Both the position numbers and the translations under genes were made by a program. This document shows positions 60,090 through 64,000 of a stretch of DNA of 64,000 bases, in pieces (position 1 is the first letter of the stretch; the number at the start of each line of letters is the position of its first letter). The stretch covers positions 34,139,366 through 34,203,365 of the forward strand of contig NC_088777.1 of the NCBI RefSeq assembly GCF_954871325.1. Direction: 5' to 3'. This stretch comes from Gordionus sp. m RMFG-2023. Taxonomy: Eukaryota > Nematomorpha > Gordioida > Chordodea > Parachordodidae. Below the pieces are notes generated by a model. The model ran no database searches. It saw only the letters and a list, made by a program, of their open reading frames with translations, and had not been told where the DNA came from.

Positions 60090-60764
60090 ATGGCCAACAA
60101 TACATTAACTATTAAAAATATTATAGAAAATTTGCCTCTAGGATTTCTTAAAAATAAAGGAACCATAAGGAAATATATTTAAAAAATAGGATGGTCCAAA
60201 AAACGTGCAGGAAAGGAACCTGGTAGGAGGAACACACCGGGCACAGTCAATATATGCCAAATTTATTGTATAAAAATATTGAATATAACCAGAGAAAAAA
60301 TATTTTTCTTTAACGAGACAGGCATAAATTTACCTGTTGTACCTGTTTACGCCTGGGCACCATACAATGTTACGCCAACTGTTAAACTCTTACTATCTAA
60401 TGGTAAAAATTTAAGTATATTATGTACTATGGAAATCGAAGGTATAATACTTTATCGCATCATCGAGGGAGCTTATAATAATCTAATATTTCGAGAATAT
60501 ATGATAGAACTAATTAATATCATACCTGATGCAGTTATTGTTATGGACAATGCATCGATCCATAAAAGCCACCTCATTGATAGTTTTAAAGAGCGAATAG
60601 AATATTTGCCACCCTATTCGCCGCAACTAAATCCAATAGAAAATTTCTTTGGGGTATTAAAAAACAAATATAGGTTAATCAATCCCCGACCAAATATAAA
60701 AAACGAAATCGTTCATAATGTATCATCAATTCTTAATGAATTTACTATTCCTTATGACTTATAA
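60090..60764 (+). pseudogene. IS630/Tc1-like DDE transposase, one in-frame stop
   Basis: A 225-codon frame from ATG at 60090 with a single internal TAA (60180 region). Helix-turn-helix-like GTIRKYI.KIGWSKKRAGK comes first. The DDE domain follows: FFFNETGINLPVVPVYAWAP (about 60306-60365), KNLSILCTMEIEGI, VIVMDNASIHKSHLIDSF (60534-60590), and YLPPYSPQLNPIENFFGVLK (60603-60662). The second Asp (MDNASIH) and the final Glu (PIENFF) are present. The first position, normally Asp in DE(T/S), is Asn in FNETG, so this copy is probably catalytically dead. The N-terminal DNA-binding part looks short for the family; more may lie within the TIR. Such enzymes normally insert at TA, unlike the 8-bp duplication here. 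Confidence 0.88.
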
Positions 60765-61165
60765 AGTTATTATAATAAGATGAACAATATTGGAGATTGG
60801 TTATCGAGGACAAAGGTAAATTTTTAATATAATTTATTTTTAATATATTTTAAAGGAATATAGAAAATCATACATAAAGAAAAAACGAAAAATAAAATTA
60901 AAATATCCAATTTTTTATATTTTAATGCATTTTTTAAATCTGTTTTGTCATATATTATATATTTGATCGTCATTTATTTTTTGAGTATTATGTAAAAATA
61001 AAAAACATTTTGTTAAATCTTTTTAATTTTTGGCTTTTATTATATTAATTTACCCTAAATTATTACAACAATGAAAAATAATAATTAATAAACTTAACTT
61101 CAAAAATGTAAAAAAAACACAAATTTTATTTTTAATAATTCATTTTTAAAATTATAGTGAAAGTT

Positions 61166-61350
61166 ACAGTGTTGTGCAGATTTAATTCAAAACATTTCCA
61201 TATTTTTTAATTCGTTTGTAAATAAAATTATTTAACTTGTAAAAATTATAAGAATATATTTAACAATTTTTTGCTAGTCAAATAATTTTATTTTCAAATA
61301 AATTAATAAATATGGAAATGTTTTGAATTAAATCTGCACAACACTTGATT
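61166..61350. mobile_element. Small MITE with GTGTTGTGCAGATTTAATTC ends
   Basis: AGTGTTGTGCAGATTTAATT followed by CAAAACATTTCCATAT at the left is matched by its complement at 61302-61347 (ATATGGAAATGTTTTGAATT, then AAATCTGCACAACACT). About 46-bp near-perfect arms. A preceding TA suggests Tc1/mariner type. Sits inside the element at 59731-61877. Confidence 0.75.
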
Positions 61351-61885
61351 TAATAAAAAAAATATTTTAAAAAAAAATTTCTATATATAAATAACTAAAA
61401 AAATAATTAACTTAATAAATATTAATAAATCGCATGCTGATTGTTTAGGATAATTATGGCAAAGTTTGTTCAAGAAATAATTGTCAATATCATAATTAAG
61501 AAATTTTGTAAAGTTGTGGGTTGTAGATATCCTATAAATCCCACAAAAGTTTTGAAGAAGGTTAACTATATATAAACTACTAATTATATATGTGAATTTA
61601 TAGTCTTGAAGAGAAAAAATGGGCACTAGGTTAGATTGACTCCAATCAAAAGTACCCCAATTTAAACAAATAATTAAATGGTAAGAAAATGAGTTTAATG
61701 TATAATAAAATAATCAAAGCTTTAATTTATAATTAGAATGTATAATCAGATTTAAGAGTAAATAAGATTTATATTTTATTAGTTTTCGTTTATCTGAACC
61801 ATGGGACCCCGGGTTTGCTCTAGAGCAAGCCTGACCACAAAATTGTGTCGTAAATTTTACGACCAATTAACAACACTACATATAG

Positions 61886-62171
61886 TTTTGTAAAGAATTC
61901 TTTTGTTATATTTAATAAAAAGGACAATTGTCATGGGAATGATAGTTGTAAATCGAATTTTAACTCGAATAAAAAGAATTGTAGTGTTGGAAATTTTGAA
62001 TGTCATTTTGATGAAATAAAAAAATTTAAATTGATCAATAATCTTAAAAAAAGGATTACAATAAAAAAAAAAGGTGAGAAATATCCATTGGAAATTTATA
62101 ATAAAAAAATTAGTGATATTCAGAGGCAGTTAAATATAGGGACGAATTTGGGCATGAGTATTAATTATATT
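61886..62171 (+). pseudogene. Continuation of the gag-like region
   Basis: Lysine-rich open sequence (for example KKRITIKKKGEKYPLEIYNK, about 62050-62108, then ISDIQRQLNIGTNLGM to 62160). It resumes directly after the target duplication of the 59731 element and stops at a hAT fragment. No enzyme domain is seen. Confidence 0.45.
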
Positions 62172-62395
62172 CAGTGGCGTCGGCTCGAGCCCCCTAAAAA
62201 ATTTGAATAGCCCCCTGAAGCAAAAATTTTTTTTTTAATTTCTCCTTAATATCCCCTTGAACTAAAAATAAATTTTTTTAATTGCCCCCTGAACGATTTC
62301 TTTTATAAATTGAGTAATATATTGATTTAATTTTATTATTTAAAAATTAATAAAACTATCTAAATTTTTATTAAATGAATACTATTTTAATTATT
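62172..62395. mobile_element. Truncated hAT end, CAGGGGCGTCGCT family
   Basis: CAGTGGCGTCGGCTCGAGCC, then GAATAGCCCCCTGAAGC and TTAATATCCCCTTGAACTAA, is the complement of the right ends of the copies at 31356 and 47161. Similarity fades near 62395 and no second terminus is found. Confidence 0.75.
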
Positions 62396-62532
62396 GTTAT
62401 AAATGAGATATATTATATATATTATTAATGTTATAAATGTTATAAATGTCATATACAAATCAATCATACATATATATACCAATTGTCATGTGATAGAATA
62501 CTTGATTTACATATACATATTAAATAAAGAAA
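62396..62532. other. AT-rich junction
   Basis: Short TA-rich stretch between the hAT fragment and the Gypsy gag. No LTR recognised here. Confidence 0.4.
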
Positions 62533-63238
62533 TTGTATATTGGCGACGTTCTTATTATGAATAAAGAAGCTAAACCAATTACTAGTGGTGAATTGAATAT
62601 ATCAAATGAAAGGAATAATATTAATCAAGTAAATAATATTATACAAATGAAATTTAAAATTTATGATAAACAAAACAACTTTCAAGATTATATTGAATAT
62701 ATAGATGATGTGTTGGAGGTAAGAGGTATATTAATAAATATGAAACCAAGAAAAAAATATTATTTGCATATATGGGGATTAGTAATTTGGCAGAGATGAG
62801 GTCTTTTGTAAAATTTTGAAAGAACTTAATTATGAGGAGATAATTAATGTGGGTAAAAAGGTATTTAAGCCTATTTCAACGTTATTCAGCTCGAGAATTA
62901 AGTTTATTCGGATAAAAAGAGGGGTTGGTGAAGCAGTTGCTGAGTTTGCAAACCGACTTAAAAAATTGGCACAAGAGTGTAAATTTGAATCTGACCTTGA
63001 TGAGAGATTGAGGGATCAGATGGTGGCTGGAATCAAAATGGGTGCATTGGAGAAAGATATTCGCACCAGATTTCCTGATGGAATAAATGACATGGGAGAA
63101 AGGGTGAGTTTTCAACAGGCTTTAAATATGGCTTTGGCAATGGAAAGGGTTGAGGATGACGTGACAAATATGATGGTAAAAAAAGTCAACAAACCTAAGG
63201 AGCAGATAGAGAATAATCAAGGAAATTTTTCTAAATAA
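62533..63238 (+). pseudogene. Ty3/Gypsy gag (capsid) region, frameshifted
   Basis: A first frame (62533-62799) covers the N-terminal gag part (NFQDYIEYIDDVLEVRGI). A shift at about 62770-62815 moves to the second frame, which has the retrotransposon gag core: GVGEAVAEFANRLKKLAQEC (62924-62983) and DERLRDQMVAGIKMGALE (62998-63051). This domain forms the capsid of the particle. A stop at 63236-63238 separates it from the knuckle/protease frame. Degraded, so not productive. Confidence 0.82.
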
Positions 63239-63342
63239 AAGTATCCATATAATAATAATAAAGAAAAAGGAAATTTTAATTATTACAATAATATAATAAT
63301 AATTTTAAGTTCAGAGATAACAGTAAGTTTAACAATAAGGAT

Positions 63343-64000
63343 ATGTGTAAGTACAATGAATGCTCAAAATGTGGAAGAACTAACCCCCCTTTTCAATGTT
63401 TTGCATCAAGGGTGAAATGTTATAATTGTCAAAAGGTAGGGCATTATGCTAAATATTGTAAGGGACGGAAGTTACATGCTATGCATCAAGATGACAATGA
63501 CTCATCAGATTCATTTAATAATATTTCCCAAATTGCTAGAAATAGTGCGAAGATATCTGTTAGGATAAATGGAGTACCTATAGAATTTGACTATGATACG
63601 GGGGCACAGGTATCGGTGATTGGGAAACAATATTGGGATGAAATTGGCCGACGCAAACTTGGACCAACCAAACCTTTGTCAGTATATGGTAACCGACCGC
63701 TGGATGTACTTGGTTCGTCTTGAAAAGATAAGCAGATCACTAACGATTGTGGTGACCCGTTCAAATGACATACCATTATTTGGACAACCATGGATACTGG
63801 CATTTAATATGTTTATCCCACGACATGTTACTATACGTAGTATCACAAGTAAAAAGGTTATGACAACCGATAAACAAATTGCTGACATGACGACTAAATT
63901 TTTCAGTGTTTTTGATGACAAGACAGGACGGGTGAGTGATATAATAGAAGTTAGCATACATCTGAGTGAGGCAGCAAGGCCGAAATCATGGTCAGCTCGT
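63343..64000 (+). pseudogene. Ty3/Gypsy zinc knuckle and aspartic protease, runs off the window
   Basis: CYNCQKVGHYAKYC (63418-63459) is a CCHC knuckle. The retropepsin follows: IEFDYDTGAQVSVIGKQYWD (63583-63642) has DTGA as the catalytic Asp block. LDVLG (63700-63714) is the flap-side segment. A stop at 63721 is followed, in another frame, by IPLFGQPWILAFNMF (63769-63812), and that frame stays open to the window edge. Pol (RT, RNase H, integrase) would lie beyond 64000. Confidence 0.85.

Larger units (their letters stand above)
59731..61877 (+). mobile_element. DNA transposon with hAT-like ends, long TIRs and an IS630-like gene
   Basis: Ends TAGTGTTGTTAATTGGT and ACCAATTAACAACACTA are exact complements. 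Perfect 8-bp duplication CATATAGT at 59723-59730 and 61878-61885. Inverted arms extend about 290-350 bp (TTTTGATTGGAGTCAAT at 60024 pairs with ATTGACTCCAATCAAAA at 61636). The terminal TAGTGTTGT is the same as in the MITEs at 24847, 27654 and 55785. 2147 bp. Confidence 0.9.

Overview
This is eukaryotic nuclear DNA, very AT-rich, and almost certainly from an animal. The one clear host gene is a nine-exon SGTA/SGT co-chaperone gene with standard GT-AG introns. The rest is a dense, nested layer of animal-type transposable elements: RTE-like and other LINEs, hAT, piggyBac, Helitron, an IS630/Tc1-like transposase, Ty3/Gypsy and many MITEs. Introns can be tiny (44-51 nt) in both the host gene and the transposases. 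Low-complexity AT DNA, short introns and heavy repeat load would fit a fast-evolving AT-rich invertebrate such as a cnidarian or myxozoan parasite, but that is inference only. I see no bacterial operons, CRISPR array, rRNA or complete tRNA gene.

Layout. 1-3.1 kb: AT-rich flank with a ~285-bp satellite. 3.1-24.4 kb: SGTA on the minus strand. Its coding exons total 1128 nt, and three of its introns (about 6 kb each) are filled by a LINE, hAT remnants, a piggyBac split by a Helitron, and a long-TIR element carrying a transposase-like ORF. 24.4-29.5 kb: AT-rich spacer with foldback MITEs. 29.5-41.0 kb: a giant foldback element whose inverted arms are built from iterated GCGAAA-type motifs and a ~120-bp tandem repeat centred on the palindrome TGACAATTGTCA. 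A 6.7-kb piggyBac sits in its left arm and itself holds a non-autonomous hAT and two LINE pieces. 41.2-45.3 kb: mostly empty, with two possible exons and two MITEs. 45.3-51.3 kb: a nearly full-length RTE-like LINE (minus) with two non-autonomous hATs, each with a perfect 8-bp target duplication. 52.6-57.4 kb: a hAT containing another hAT, which contains a MITE. 58.8-64.0 kb: retroelement gag-like sequence, a 2.1-kb element with hAT-like ends but an IS630-like transposase, and the start of a Ty3/Gypsy element that runs off the window.

How it fits together. SGTA keeps all five TPR clamp residues that bind Hsp70/Hsp90 C-terminal EEVD tails, and its reading frame closes exactly across eight introns, so it is probably functional despite the insertions. 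The mobile elements are mostly decayed, but target duplications give a clear relative history in several places. The most unusual items are the layered foldback element and the MITE family whose ends (TAGTGTTGT) match the element carrying the IS630-like transposase.
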